Assembly: GCA_030692055.1 (NCBI GenBank)
Contig: JAUYCY010000153.1
Span: forward strand, 1 to 49,529
Source: Candidatus Omnitrophota bacterium
GTDB taxonomy: Bacteria > Omnitrophota > Koll11 > Duberdicusellales > 4484-171
Direction of reading: 5' to 3'
Length of the DNA: 49,529 bases
This document shows positions 27,624-34,324 of this stretch, one piece after another (position 1 is the stretch's first letter; every line of letters starts with the position of its first letter). A model generated the notes under the pieces. The model was not told the DNA's origin. It saw nothing but the letters and a program-made list of their open reading frames with translations, and did not search any database. Both the position numbers and the translations under genes were made by a program.

Positions 27624-28901
27624 ATGTACGACATAACCAACATTAATGGTGCAACTTTTATTTTTTCTCCGTTTAAAGATTTGGAAACCGCGTCTTTGGG
27701 AATATTCGTAAGAATTGGTTCGCGTTACGAGAAAAAAAACCTTAGAGGCATCTCTCATTTTTTAGAACATATGGTTTTTAAGGGCAGCAAAAAATATTCC
27801 CATAAACAAATAAAACAAGAAATCGAAGGCCGCGGTGGCACGCTCAACGCGTATACTTCCGAAGAATTTACCGGTTATTATGCCCACTTTTTAAATAAAA
27901 ATTTAGAGCCAACCCTTGATATTCTTACAAATATGGTAAGTGAGCCGCTTCTTAGGGAAAAAGAAATTGAGAAAGAAAGAAAAGTAATATTGGAGGAGAT
28001 AAAAATGTATAATGACCTTCCTTCCTCACGGGCAGAGACGCTTTTGAGTAAATTAATTTGGTCCAATCATTCCTTGGGGGAAGAAATTATTGGTGATTTT
28101 TCTACTGTGAAAAGAATTCAGAGAAAAGAATTAGCGGATTTTAGCAACACCTACTACCAACCTTCTAACACGGTTGTTGCCTTTAGTGGGAATTACGACC
28201 AAAATAAAATAATACGCTTATTGCAAGAGCGAATAGGGAAAGTTTCATCAAGAGTAAGTCTTAATGTAATACCGCCGCAGCCTTTACGCGGAATTCATGT
28301 AAAAGTAGAGGGTAAGAAACTCGAGCAGTGTTATCTTTGTATTGGTTTTAGAGGAATTTCTTATACGGATAGCCAAAGGGCTGTCATAGAGCTCATTAAT
28401 GTTCTTTTGGGGGCAAATATGAGTAGCCGCCTTTTTGAAGAGATAAGAGAAAAGAAAGGCCTATGCTATGATATTTCTAGCGCTGTCGCGAAGTATAAGG
28501 ATGGGGGCGTTTTTACAGTTCGCCTTGGATTAGATAAAAGTAAAATAGGCACAGCCCTCATCACCATTCTTAAAGAATTAAAGAAGATTAAAGAGGTATG
28601 CGTACCCTATAAAGAACTGACCAGAGCCAAAGACTATCTTTTAGGCCAAACAGCTATGGGGTTAGAACAACCGCAAGGCAGAATGTTTTACCTTGCGCAG
28701 TTTTATCTTACTTTGGGCAAGATTTATTCTTTTGATGAGATCAAGAAAGAAGTAGAAGAAGTAACACCCGACAATATTAAGCATTTGTCTAATGAGATAT
28801 TCGATTTTCGAAATATGTGCATTTCTAGCGTCGGTGACTTTAGTGATAAAACAGAAGTTGGGATAAGAGAAACTTTAAAAAAAGGAGGATACCATTCTTA
28901 A
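27624..28901 (+). CDS. M16-family zinc metallopeptidase
   Basis: A pitrilysin/processing-peptidase type enzyme that degrades peptides. The inverted zinc motif HFLEH lies at about residues 47-51, with the downstream zinc-ligand Glu in ERKVILEEI (about 122). The second M16 domain, without a metal site, spans about 190-400. At 425 aa it is the single-chain bacterial size. ATG at 27624 was chosen because the upstream in-frame extension from 27555 is encoded by the S23 fragment and F3 arm. Its stop overlaps the start region of rsfS. No signal peptide is seen, so it is probably cytoplasmic. Confidence 0.92.
   Translation: MYDITNINGATFIFSPFKDLETASLGIFVRIGSRYEKKNLRGISHFLEHMVFKGSKKYSHKQIKQEIEGRGGTLNAYTSEEFTGYYAHFLNKNLEPTLDILTNMVSEPLLREKEIEKERKVILEEIKMYNDLPSSRAETLLSKLIWSNHSLGEEIIGDFSTVKRIQRKELADFSNTYYQPSNTVVAFSGNYDQNKIIRLLQERIGKVSSRVSLNVIPPQPLRGIHVKVEGKKLEQCYLCIGFRGISYTDSQRAVIELINVLLGANMSSRLFEEIREKKGLCYDISSAVAKYKDGGVFTVRLGLDKSKIGTALITILKELKKIKEVCVPYKELTRAKDYLLGQTAMGLEQPQGRMFYLAQFYLTLGKIYSFDEIKKEVEEVTPDNIKHLSNEIFDFRNMCISSVGDFSDKTEVGIRETLKKGGYHS
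28883..28888 (+). promoter_or_regulatory. Shine-Dalgarno AGGAGG placed for an ATT start
   Basis: AGGAGG followed by ATACC and then ATT (28894). It lies inside the M16 peptidase gene and has no ATG or GTG at a usable distance. It decides the start of rsfS. Confidence 0.65.
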
Positions 28902-29265
28902 AAAGAAATCAGAAGGTAAATCCAAAGCACTAAAGATTGTAGAGATTATTTTAGAAAAAAAGGCTAAAAAGCCGGTTATTTTAGATGTGCAAAAAATTTC
29001 TAATTTTTGCGATTACTTTATTGTCTGTTCAGCTGAAAGCTCTGCGCAGGTAGAGGCAATTTACGATTGGGTTTTAGCCAAAAGCGAAGAAAATAATTTA
29101 ATAGTGCATCATCGCCAGCTAGATGAACAATGTCAGTGGTTATTGATTGATTTCTTCGACGTAATATTGCATATCTTTCTTGATGAAAAAAGAGCTTTTT
29201 ATGATCTTGAGCACCTTTGGGCAGACGCAAAGAAAGTAAGAATACCACGTAAGAAAAAACAGTGA
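28894..29265 (+). CDS. rsfS: Ribosomal silencing factor RsfS, probable ATT start
   Basis: RsfS (Iojap/YbeB) binds L14 and blocks subunit joining under starvation. The family core is clear: FCDYFIVCSAESSAQVEAIYDW and QWLLIDFFDVILHIF. No ATG, GTG or TTG exists in frame that would give the conserved N-terminal helix; a GTG at 28987 leaves only 92 aa. An ATT at 28894 lies 5 nt after a perfect AGGAGG (28883-28888) and gives 123 aa, normal for the family. It overlaps the M16 stop (28899-28901). ATT starts are known in infC and pcnB; an ATG-to-ATT assembly error is the alternative. The TGA stop is inside an F2 repeat. Confidence 0.85.
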   Translation: MLKKKSEGKSKALKIVEIILEKKAKKPVILDVQKISNFCDYFIVCSAESSAQVEAIYDWVLAKSEENNLIVHHRQLDEQCQWLLIDFFDVILHIFLDEKRAFYDLEHLWADAKKVRIPRKKKQ

Positions 29266-29339
29266 TTACGCAGATTAAAAGAAAGATTACACAGATTAAG
29301 CTAATCGGTGTAATCTGTATCTAATCATTTTAATCATTT
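29263..29339. repeat. F2 inverted repeat between rsfS and the hypA-like gene
   Basis: TGATTACGCAGATT and GATTACACAGATT on the left, AATCGGTGTAATC and TAATCATTTTAATC on the right. It begins with the rsfS TGA and ends near the next gene. Confidence 0.85.
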
Positions 29340-29348
29340 CGCGAAGCG

Positions 29349-29603
29349 ATGCATGAATACCATTTAGTCCAGTCAGTATTAAAAACGATTTTGGCAAAAA
29401 CCTCTGGTATGCCTGATATTAAAAAAATAACAGCTATTAAATTAAAATTAGGCAACCTCAAAATGGTAAGCAAGGAAACATTTGGGGAAACATTTAAAGA
29501 GATTTCTAAAGATACAATATGTGAAGGTGCAGGTTTAGACATAGAAGAGGTAATGGGTGATGTAATGGTGGTAGAGAATATCGAGGGAGAGTATAAAAAA
29601 TAA
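29349..29603 (+). CDS. HypA-like protein lacking the zinc ribbon
   Basis: HypA delivers nickel to NiFe hydrogenase. The N-terminal MHEYHLVQSVL keeps His2 and Glu3 of the nickel site, and the fold pattern IKLKLGNLKMVSKETFGETF through CEGAGLDIEE matches HypA. However, the protein is 84 aa instead of about 113 and has none of the four CxxC cysteines of the zinc domain; it ends VENIEGEYKK. No hydrogenase or other hyp gene is in the window. It may be a different metallochaperone or a decayed copy. An F3 repeat begins at its stop codon. Confidence 0.7.
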   Translation: MHEYHLVQSVLKTILAKTSGMPDIKKITAIKLKLGNLKMVSKETFGETFKEISKDTICEGAGLDIEEVMGDVMVVENIEGEYKK

Positions 29604-29687
29604 CGCATAGCGCTTGGCGCTAAGCGCATAGCGTAAGAGAAAATATATTTTCTTGACGCTTTGCGCTATGCTCTATGCGCTATGCAA
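29604..29687. repeat. F3 inverted pair before ribE
   Basis: The left arm (29604-29632, CGCATAGCGCTTGGCGCTAA) and right arm (29656-29687, ACGCTTTGCGCTATGCTC) form a hairpin that fills the gap. Confidence 0.85.
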
Positions 29688-29701
29688 ATTTTATATAATA
29701 T

Positions 29702-30295
29702 ATGTTTACCGGAATAATTAAAGAAGTTGGTAGAGTTACAAAGATATTAAAAAGTAACTCTTTAAATAAATTAAGCATAAGTTCAAAAATACTATACCAG
29801 AATTCAGTTATTTCCGATAGTATTGCTTGTAGCGGAGTATGCCTTACCGTAACAAACAAAGAAAAGGGAACGATTTTTTTCGACGCAATTAAGCCAACGC
29901 TTGAAAAAACCAATTTGAAGCGCTTAAAAATCGGTGACTTTGTCAATCTCGAATCTTCGTTGAAACTACAAGATAAGGTAGGCGGTCATTTTGTATTAGG
30001 CCATATCGACAGCGAGGCAAAGTTAAAAAGAAAAATTCAAAAAAGCAATTACTGGAATTTAGAAATAGAGTTGCCCCTGTCTTTTAGAAAAAATATCGTA
30101 GAAAACGGTTCAGTGGCTATAGAGGGAATATCCCTTACTGTAAAAAAAGTTTTCCCACGTTATTTCACGGTGGATATTATTCCTTTTACTTACGAAAATA
30201 CTAATTTAAAATATAAAAGGATTGGCGATTGGTTGAATATAGAGTTTGATTACCTTCTAAAATCACAGATGAGTGCAGATAAATACCACAGATGA
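29702..30295 (+). CDS. ribE: Riboflavin synthase alpha subunit
   Basis: It dismutates two 6,7-dimethyl-8-ribityllumazines to riboflavin. The N-terminal MFTGIIKEVGRV is diagnostic. Two lumazine-binding repeats are seen, about 1-85 (with SIACSGVCLTV) and 95-185 (GHFVLGHID; VAIEGISLTV). At 197 aa it is normal, but the last ten residues (QMSADKYHR) and the TGA stop are encoded by an F1 repeat, so the ancestral end was probably near YLLK. No FMN riboswitch is seen upstream; only an F3 hairpin is there. Confidence 0.95.
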   Translation: MFTGIIKEVGRVTKILKSNSLNKLSISSKILYQNSVISDSIACSGVCLTVTNKEKGTIFFDAIKPTLEKTNLKRLKIGDFVNLESSLKLQDKVGGHFVLGHIDSEAKLKRKIQKSNYWNLEIELPLSFRKNIVENGSVAIEGISLTVKKVFPRYFTVDIIPFTYENTNLKYKRIGDWLNIEFDYLLKSQMSADKYHR

Positions 30296-30351
30296 GCACA
30301 GATGATATTTATCTGTGACTATCTGCGGTCTTCATCTGTGGTTATCTGTGG
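30264..30351. repeat. CACAGAT inverted repeat (F1), copy 5, overlapping ribE
   Basis: The left-arm words CACAGATGAGTGCAGAT encode the end of RibE. The right-arm ATCTGTG words run to 6 nt before the tRNA gene. Confidence 0.85.
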
Positions 30352-30357
30352 TCTATT

Positions 30358-30435
30358 CGGGGCGTGGCTCAGTCCGGCTAGAGCACTTGGTTCGGGACCA
30401 AGGAGTCGGTGGTTCAAATCCACTCGCCCCGACCA
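30358..30435 (+). tRNA. tRNA-Pro (anticodon CGG)
   Basis: The acceptor stem CGGGGCG pairs with CGCCCCG and is followed by an encoded ACCA. The anticodon stem is CTTGG/CCAAG with loop TTCGGGA, giving CGG. The T arm is GGTGG/CCACT-like with TTCAAATC. Total 78 nt. The last 20 nt recur three times downstream. Confidence 0.95.
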
Positions 30436-30935
30436 GTTTTCTTAACATTGTTACCTGACGGTACGCACAGGGATAGTTTTTGAATATCAGAGCAGTATTT
30501 GGATGTAATAATTGTCCTTCGGACAGCTCCGATTAGCATCGGAGATTACATACAAATCCACTCGCCCCGACCAATTCTTTGGTAATAAATGTTAGGAAGG
30601 TCGGTGGTTCTCCCGATTTCGTTTCACTCATTGGGATTAATTCCCCCGACATAATGTCGGGGTCATTGAAAAATCCACTCGCCCCGACCAGTTTTCTTAA
30701 CATTGTTACCTGACGGTACGCACAGGGGTGGTTCTCCCGCTTCGCAGAAGATGCACTGAAATTTCCTTCGATAATTTCAGCGCGCCCAGCGGGATTAATT
30801 CGACTACCCAACAGGGTGTCCTGTTGGACTACAGGTTTTTGCGCGCTTACGCTTCAAAAACCCAAGTCTCATTAAAAATCCACTCGCCCCGACCAGATTA
30901 AACTCGGAGCAATTTTTGAAGATAAAGCGTCTTCG

Positions 30936-30971
30936 CCTCAGAAAGAACCTCAGAAAGAACCTAAGAAAGAA
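30936..30971. repeat. 12-bp tandem repeat (x3)
   Basis: CCTCAGAAAGAA occurs twice and CCTAAGAAAGAA once, head to tail. Two frames stay open through it, one reading PQKEPQKEPKKE, so it may be a coding relic. No start codon or family was recognised. Confidence 0.6.
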
Positions 30972-31013
30972 CTGAAAAATTTGTTTTATTTTTATTTGGG
31001 ATTGTTATATAAT

Positions 31014-31063
31014 ATCATAAGTTAAACTGAATTAATATACTATCATAAGAATACTATTATAAG
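31014..31063. promoter_or_regulatory. Direct repeats upstream of the XRE gene, possible operator
   Basis: ATCATAAG at 31014-31021 and ATACTATCATAAG at 31037-31049, then ATACTATTATAAG at 31051-31063. The last two 13-mers start 14 bp apart. They lie between a TATAAT (31008-31013) and the ATG at 31088. Autorepression by the XRE protein is inferred. Confidence 0.4.
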
Positions 31064-31087
31064 TGGTAAGATTGTCGAGGTTTAATT

Positions 31088-31297
31088 ATGCTTGCGGAAA
31101 ATATAAGAAGACTAAGAATGAAAAAGGGGCTGTCGCAGGAGAAACTCGCTCGCCTTGCAGACATTTCTAATAATACCCTTATAAAAATTGAACAGGGAAT
31201 TGCGAAGGAGCCCACTATTACCACGGTCACCAAAATAGCCTTTGCCTTAGGGGTTTCTATTGATGAATTGGTAAAAGGAAAGAATAAAAAGGAGTAA
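31088..31297 (+). CDS. XRE-family HTH transcriptional regulator
   Basis: A 69 aa protein that is almost entirely a Cro/CI-type helix-turn-helix: IRRLRMKKGLSQEKLARLAD and ISNNTLIKIEQG form the two helices, with TITTVTKIAFALGVSIDELV completing the domain. It lies directly upstream of a nucleotidyltransferase/HEPN pair with short spacing (AAGGAG 12 nt before the next ATG), so it probably regulates the three-gene operon. Direct repeats upstream may be its operator. Confidence 0.88.
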   Translation: MLAENIRRLRMKKGLSQEKLARLADISNNTLIKIEQGIAKEPTITTVTKIAFALGVSIDELVKGKNKKE

Positions 31298-31303
31298 CTT
31301 ATT

Positions 31304-31591
31304 ATGAAGGTAAATATTAATAAAATAAAACAAAAAATCCTACCAATTTTACACAATTATAAAGCTAAAAGGGTAGCCCTTTTTGGCTCCTGCGTTCGAG
31401 GCGAAATGGAAAAGGATAGTGATATTGATATCTTAGTAGATATTAAGGCAGATATCAGCTTGCTGGGTTTTGTAGAACTTAAACAAAAGATAGAAGCGGC
31501 CCTGGGACGAAAAGTGGATTTGGTAGAATATGACACCCTCAAGCCCCTTCTTAGAGAGAGAATCTTAAAAGAACAGGTGGTATTGTTATGA
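31304..31591 (+). CDS. mntA: MntA-type minimal nucleotidyltransferase antitoxin
   Basis: A 95 aa minimal nucleotidyltransferase. The signature GSxxxGxxxxxSDxD is seen in [19 protein letters not shown] (about 29-47), with the third acidic residue likely in KVDLVEYD. In the MntA-HepT system the antitoxin AMPylates the HEPN toxin and silences it. It overlaps the toxin gene by 4 nt (ATGA), the normal arrangement of this type VII toxin-antitoxin pair. Confidence 0.9.
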   Translation: MKVNINKIKQKILPILHNYKAKRVALFGSCVRGEMEKDSDIDILVDIKADISLLGFVELKQKIEAALGRKVDLVEYDTLKPLLRERILKEQVVLL

Positions 31592-31932
31592 AAAGAGACG
31601 TGAGGCTGTATGTTGAGGATATCTTAGAGGCTATAGCAAGAATAGAGGAGCATATGAAAGAACTCGCGAAGGAGGAGGATTTTTATAAAAATAACCTAGT
31701 TCAGGATGCTGTTGTAAGGCGGTTGGAAATTATTGGCGAGGCCGCTAAAAATATCCCTGAAGAATTCCGAAGACAATATCCAAGTATACCCTGGAAACAA
31801 ATAGCAGGTATGAGAGATATCCTTATACATGAATACTTTGGGGTGAATCTAAAACGTGTTCTAAAGGTTGTCAAAGAAGACATGGTAGATTTAAAGGCAA
31901 AGATTCTAAAAATAAAGCAAGATTTAGGATAG
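31588..31932 (+). CDS. hepT: HepT-type HEPN ribonuclease toxin (DUF86)
   Basis: A 114 aa all-helical HEPN protein. The catalytic RX4HxY motif is intact as RDILIHEY (about 78-85), where R and H form the RNase site and the Tyr is the AMPylation target known in Hep[16 protein letters not shown] is typical of DUF86. It is co-translated with the antitoxin through a 4-nt overlap. The pair lies next to the tRNA-Pro integration scars, consistent with arrival on a mobile element, though this is inference. Confidence 0.9.
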   Translation: MKRDVRLYVEDILEAIARIEEHMKELAKEEDFYKNNLVQDAVVRRLEIIGEAAKNIPEEFRRQYPSIPWKQIAGMRDILIHEYFGVNLKRVLKVVKEDMVDLKAKILKIKQDLG

Positions 31933-32248
31933 CTCGCAAAAGAATTTAAGATAGGTCATTCTCAAGAGCTAAGATATTCAGATGTGGCGACGACGTTGAG
32001 GTATTAGGCCTAACCTTTAGCCCTTTCCTTAATAGGTTTAGGAAGGGCTACCCCTGTGGGGTTAATGGTATGAGGTCGGGCCTATCCGGATTATGTGGAT
32101 GCCTGCCCCGTACAAAAATCGAAGATTTTGTATGGGGTGTTTCCCGAGGATTTAGAAGAGGCGGCAGAGATGCTGGCGGAAAGGTAACATTGAGATATTA
32201 TGTGGGTATGTTTCTTGAGGATTTAGAAAGGGAAGAAAACGGAGGATT
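31933..32248. other. Gap with family-E repeat and gene remnants
   Basis: In this 316-nt gap a short frame reads RYSDVATTLRY then stop (to about 32007), and a later one reads TLRYYVGMFLEDLEREENGG and ends at the ATGA overlap with the ankyrin gene. They could be the two parts of one small gene split by the inserted family-E repeat (32021-32070) and a strong hairpin at 32106-32137 (CCCCGTACAAAAATC with GATTTTGTATGGGG). An open frame 32070-32252 crosses the region but has no recognisable family. Confidence 0.4.
32021..32070. repeat. Family-E hairpin repeat, copy 2
   Basis: AGCCCTTTCC pairs with GGAAGGGCT, followed by ACCCCTGTGGGGT. The copy near rho (15872-15921) has GACCCTTCC with GGAAGGTC and ATCCCTGTGGGAT: stems change on both sides. 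Confidence 0.65.
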
Positions 32249-33086
32249 ATGAAAACGTTAAGATGGATAATTTCACGAAGGGTGTTAGCCGTAGCGTTCT
32301 TGCTTGTGTTCGTTGGGTCATTGACCTCTTATGCGAGCGATGGTCTAGAATTGATACAAGCAGCGGAAAAAGGGGATGTCGCAAAAGTTACAACCTTGCT
32401 TGGTAAGGGAGCGGATGTGAACGCCAAAGACAACGATGGCGAAACGGCTTTGATGGGGGCGTCTTTCTCGGGCTATAATAAGGTAGTAAAGATCTTGCTT
32501 GATAAGGGAGCGGATGTGAACGCCAAAAGTTCCAATAACAAAACGGCTTTGATGGTGGCGTCTGGTAATGGTCATAGCGAGGTAGTGAAGACCTTGTTGG
32601 CTCAAGGAGCGGATGTCAATGCCAAAGACAACGATGGCGAAACGGCCTTGTGGATGGCGGTTGAGTATGATGGCGTAGGGATATTGATGGAGACGTCTGG
32701 CGGGCGCCATAGTGAGGTAGTAAAGATCTTGTTGGCTCAAGGAGCGGATGTGAACGCCAAAGACAACGCCGGGCTACACGGCTTTGATTGTGGCGTCTGA
32801 CAAGGGCAATAGTGGGGTAGTAAAGATCATGCTTGGTAAGGGCGCGTATGTTAATGCCAAAGACAACGATGGCGAAACGGCTTTGATGGGGGCATCTGAT
32901 CGCAGCAATTACGGGGCGTATATCGAGGTTCCGCATTGCGGGCGCCATAGTGAGGTAGTAAAGATCTTGCTTGATAAGGGAGCGGATGTGAACGCCAAAG
33001 ACAACGCGGGCTACACGGCTTTGATAAAGGCGGCCGGCGGGGACGAGATAGTGCAACTCCTTAAAAAAGCCGGGGCCAAAGAATAA
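32249..33086 (+). pseudogene. Secreted ankyrin-repeat protein, frameshifted
   Basis: It starts with a signal peptide (about residues 1-30, ending SLTSYA) and continues as ankyrin repeats of 33 residues with the unit GADVNAKDNDGETALM. At 32769-32770 one extra C (AACGCCGGGC against AACGCGGGC in the equivalent unit at 33004) shifts the frame. The first frame then stops at 32800, while the repeats resume in the second frame and end at 33086. Restoring one base gives a protein of about 278 aa with seven or so repeats. Units share long identical DNA stretches, so expansion is recent. It may be a true phase-variable or decayed gene, or a sequencing error. Confidence 0.8.
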
Positions 33087-33403
33087 CCTGGGATGGGGGG
33101 AGGGAACTGAGCATAGAATAGAGGTGAATTCCTGAACTTTTGCGACGTTCAAAGTAAATTTTCCGTTTTTCCTGTTCTTTCTAAGGTTTAAATAGGCTGT
33201 CTTTATCGCTGGCAAAATTTTGCCAGTTGGTTTAAAAATAAGAGTTTTTAATCCAACAAACTACAAACTACCAATAGTTCGACAGGCTCACTATCCTGAG
33301 CGACTCGTGGTGAGTAAAATCGAACCAAGTCGAAGGACTACAAACTACCCCTTTCCTCCTACTTTTTCATTGCAAATCAACGATTATCCGCTAAAATATT
33401 GTG
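33087..33403. other. Gap before the ROK kinase
   Basis: This 317-nt gap has a perfect 18-nt palindrome CTGGCAAAATTTTGCCAG (33209-33226) and an F7 element (33278-33337). The F7 element is enclosed by 12-bp direct repeats CTACAAACTACC at 33261-33272 and 33338-33349. A promoter follows at 33370-33397. No gene is seen. Confidence 0.6.
33370..33397 (+). promoter_or_regulatory. Sigma-70-type promoter giving a near-leaderless ROK mRNA
   Basis: TTGCAA (33370-33375), a 16-bp spacer and TAAAAT (33392-33397). The expected start, 7 nt later, is 33404, the A of the ATG. No Shine-Dalgarno site is present. Confidence 0.5.
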
Positions 33404-34324
33404 ATGGATGTTTTTTTAGGCATTGATTGGGGAGGCTCTTACATAAAAGCAGGTATAATAAACGCTAAAGGGCGAATCCTAAAAAAAATAGTTTACTCCT
33501 CCGAGAAACTCAAACAAAAACAAGCATTTATAAACGAGATCAAGTCTTTAACGAAAAGTTTTAGAAGTTTCGCTATTAAGGGCATCGGAATAGGCGCCCC
33601 GGGAATAATTGATATAAAAGATGGTTTCATCTACTACCTTCCCAATATTTCCGGCTGGAAGAATTACCCCTTAAGAAATATTTTAAAAAAAGAACTTAAA
33701 CTGCCTGTGTTTTTGGATAACGATGCTAATGTTTTTGCTTTGGCAGAGGTACGTTTGGGCGCGGCTAAAGGTAAAAAGAACGCTATTTTTTTAACCTTAG
33801 GCACAGGTTTAGGCGGCGCGGTAATCTTTGATGGAAGAATTTTAGAAGGTAGAACCAGCGCTTCTGAATTAGGCCATGTTCCTCTTAGCCTAGACGGTAG
33901 ATTATGCGGTTGCGGTGGAAAAGGTTGTATTGAAACTTTTACTGCAAGTAAGCACCTTTTGGCTAGATACGCCCAACTTAAAGGAAAAAAAACACCAGAT
34001 AAAGAGGTGAGAGAGATTTTTGAGGCTGCCCGGCGCAAAGATAAGGCAGCGTTAGCTGTTTGGAGTGAATTTTCTAAGGCGCTCGGCAAGTTCTTGGCGG
34101 GGATGATAAATGTTTTTAATCCGCAAACGATTGTTTTTGGCGGTGGAGTAGCGGGTGCGTTTAGCATATTTAGGCCCCTTGTTTGGAAAGAAATAAAGCA
34201 GCAAGCAATGTGGCCGCAATTGAAAAATCTTAAGTTAGTAAAGGCAAAACTGAAAGATGCTGGTATAATAGGAGCAGGAATATTGGCTAAAGAAGGGATA
34301 GAGAACAATAGGCATGAGGTTTAA
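33404..34324 (+). CDS. ROK-family sugar kinase (glucokinase-like)
   Basis: It phosphorylates a hexose, probably glucose, with ATP. The N-terminal phosphate loop is LGIDWGGSYIKAGII, the catalytic Asp is in DNDANVFALAE (about 103) and the sugar-binding ELGH is at about 151. The zinc motif CGCGGKGCIETF (about 165) and the adenosine-site GGGVAG (about 246) follow. At 306 aa it is normal. The ATG at 33404 was chosen; a GTG one codon upstream is possible. A function as glucokinase fits the glycolytic and glycogen genes elsewhere in the window. Confidence 0.9.
   Translation: MDVFLGIDWGGSYIKAGIINAKGRILKKIVYSSEKLKQKQAFINEIKSLTKSFRSFAIKGIGIGAPGIIDIKDGFIYYLPNISGWKNYPLRNILKKELKLPVFLDNDANVFALAEVRLGAAKGKKNAIFLTLGTGLGGAVIFDGRILEGRTSASELGHVPLSLDGRLCGCGGKGCIETFTASKHLLARYAQLKGKKTPDKEVREIFEAARRKDKAALAVWSEFSKALGKFLAGMINVFNPQTIVFGGGVAGAFSIFRPLVWKEIKQQAMWPQLKNLKLVKAKLKDAGIIGAGILAKEGIENNRHEV

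Larger units (their letters stand above)
30436..31087. other. Array of tRNA-Pro 3'-end repeats, probable integration scars
   Basis: A 652-nt region without a recognised gene. The terminal 20 nt of the tRNA (AAATCCACTCGCCCCGACCA) recur at 30554-30573, 30671-30690 and 30876-30895. A 57-nt stretch at 30416-30472, spanning tRNA end and flank, is repeated at 30671-30727. T-arm pieces (GTCGGTGGTTC at 30600; GGTGGTTC at 30727) precede hairpins of type TTCTCCCG...CGGGATTAATT. These look like att sites of a tRNA-targeting element, but no integrase remains. After 30895 come a 12-bp tandem repeat and AT-rich DNA upstream of the XRE gene. Confidence 0.7.

Noticed and set aside
29604..29701. FMN riboswitch upstream of ribE
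   Set aside because: The gap consists of an F3 hairpin; none of the conserved FMN-element segments are visible.
30416..30895. CRISPR array at the repeated 20-mers
   Set aside because: The repeats are the tRNA-Pro 3' end, the spacers vary from about 97 to 185 nt and themselves contain repeats, and there are no cas genes.
32070..32252. A 60-codon open frame before the ankyrin gene
   Set aside because: It crosses a family-E repeat and a strong hairpin and matches no family. Its last third may be a gene end, described in the gap entry, but the whole frame is not supported.
33220..33426. A 68-codon open frame before the ROK kinase
   Set aside because: It spans an F7 repeat and the promoter and shows no protein-like pattern.
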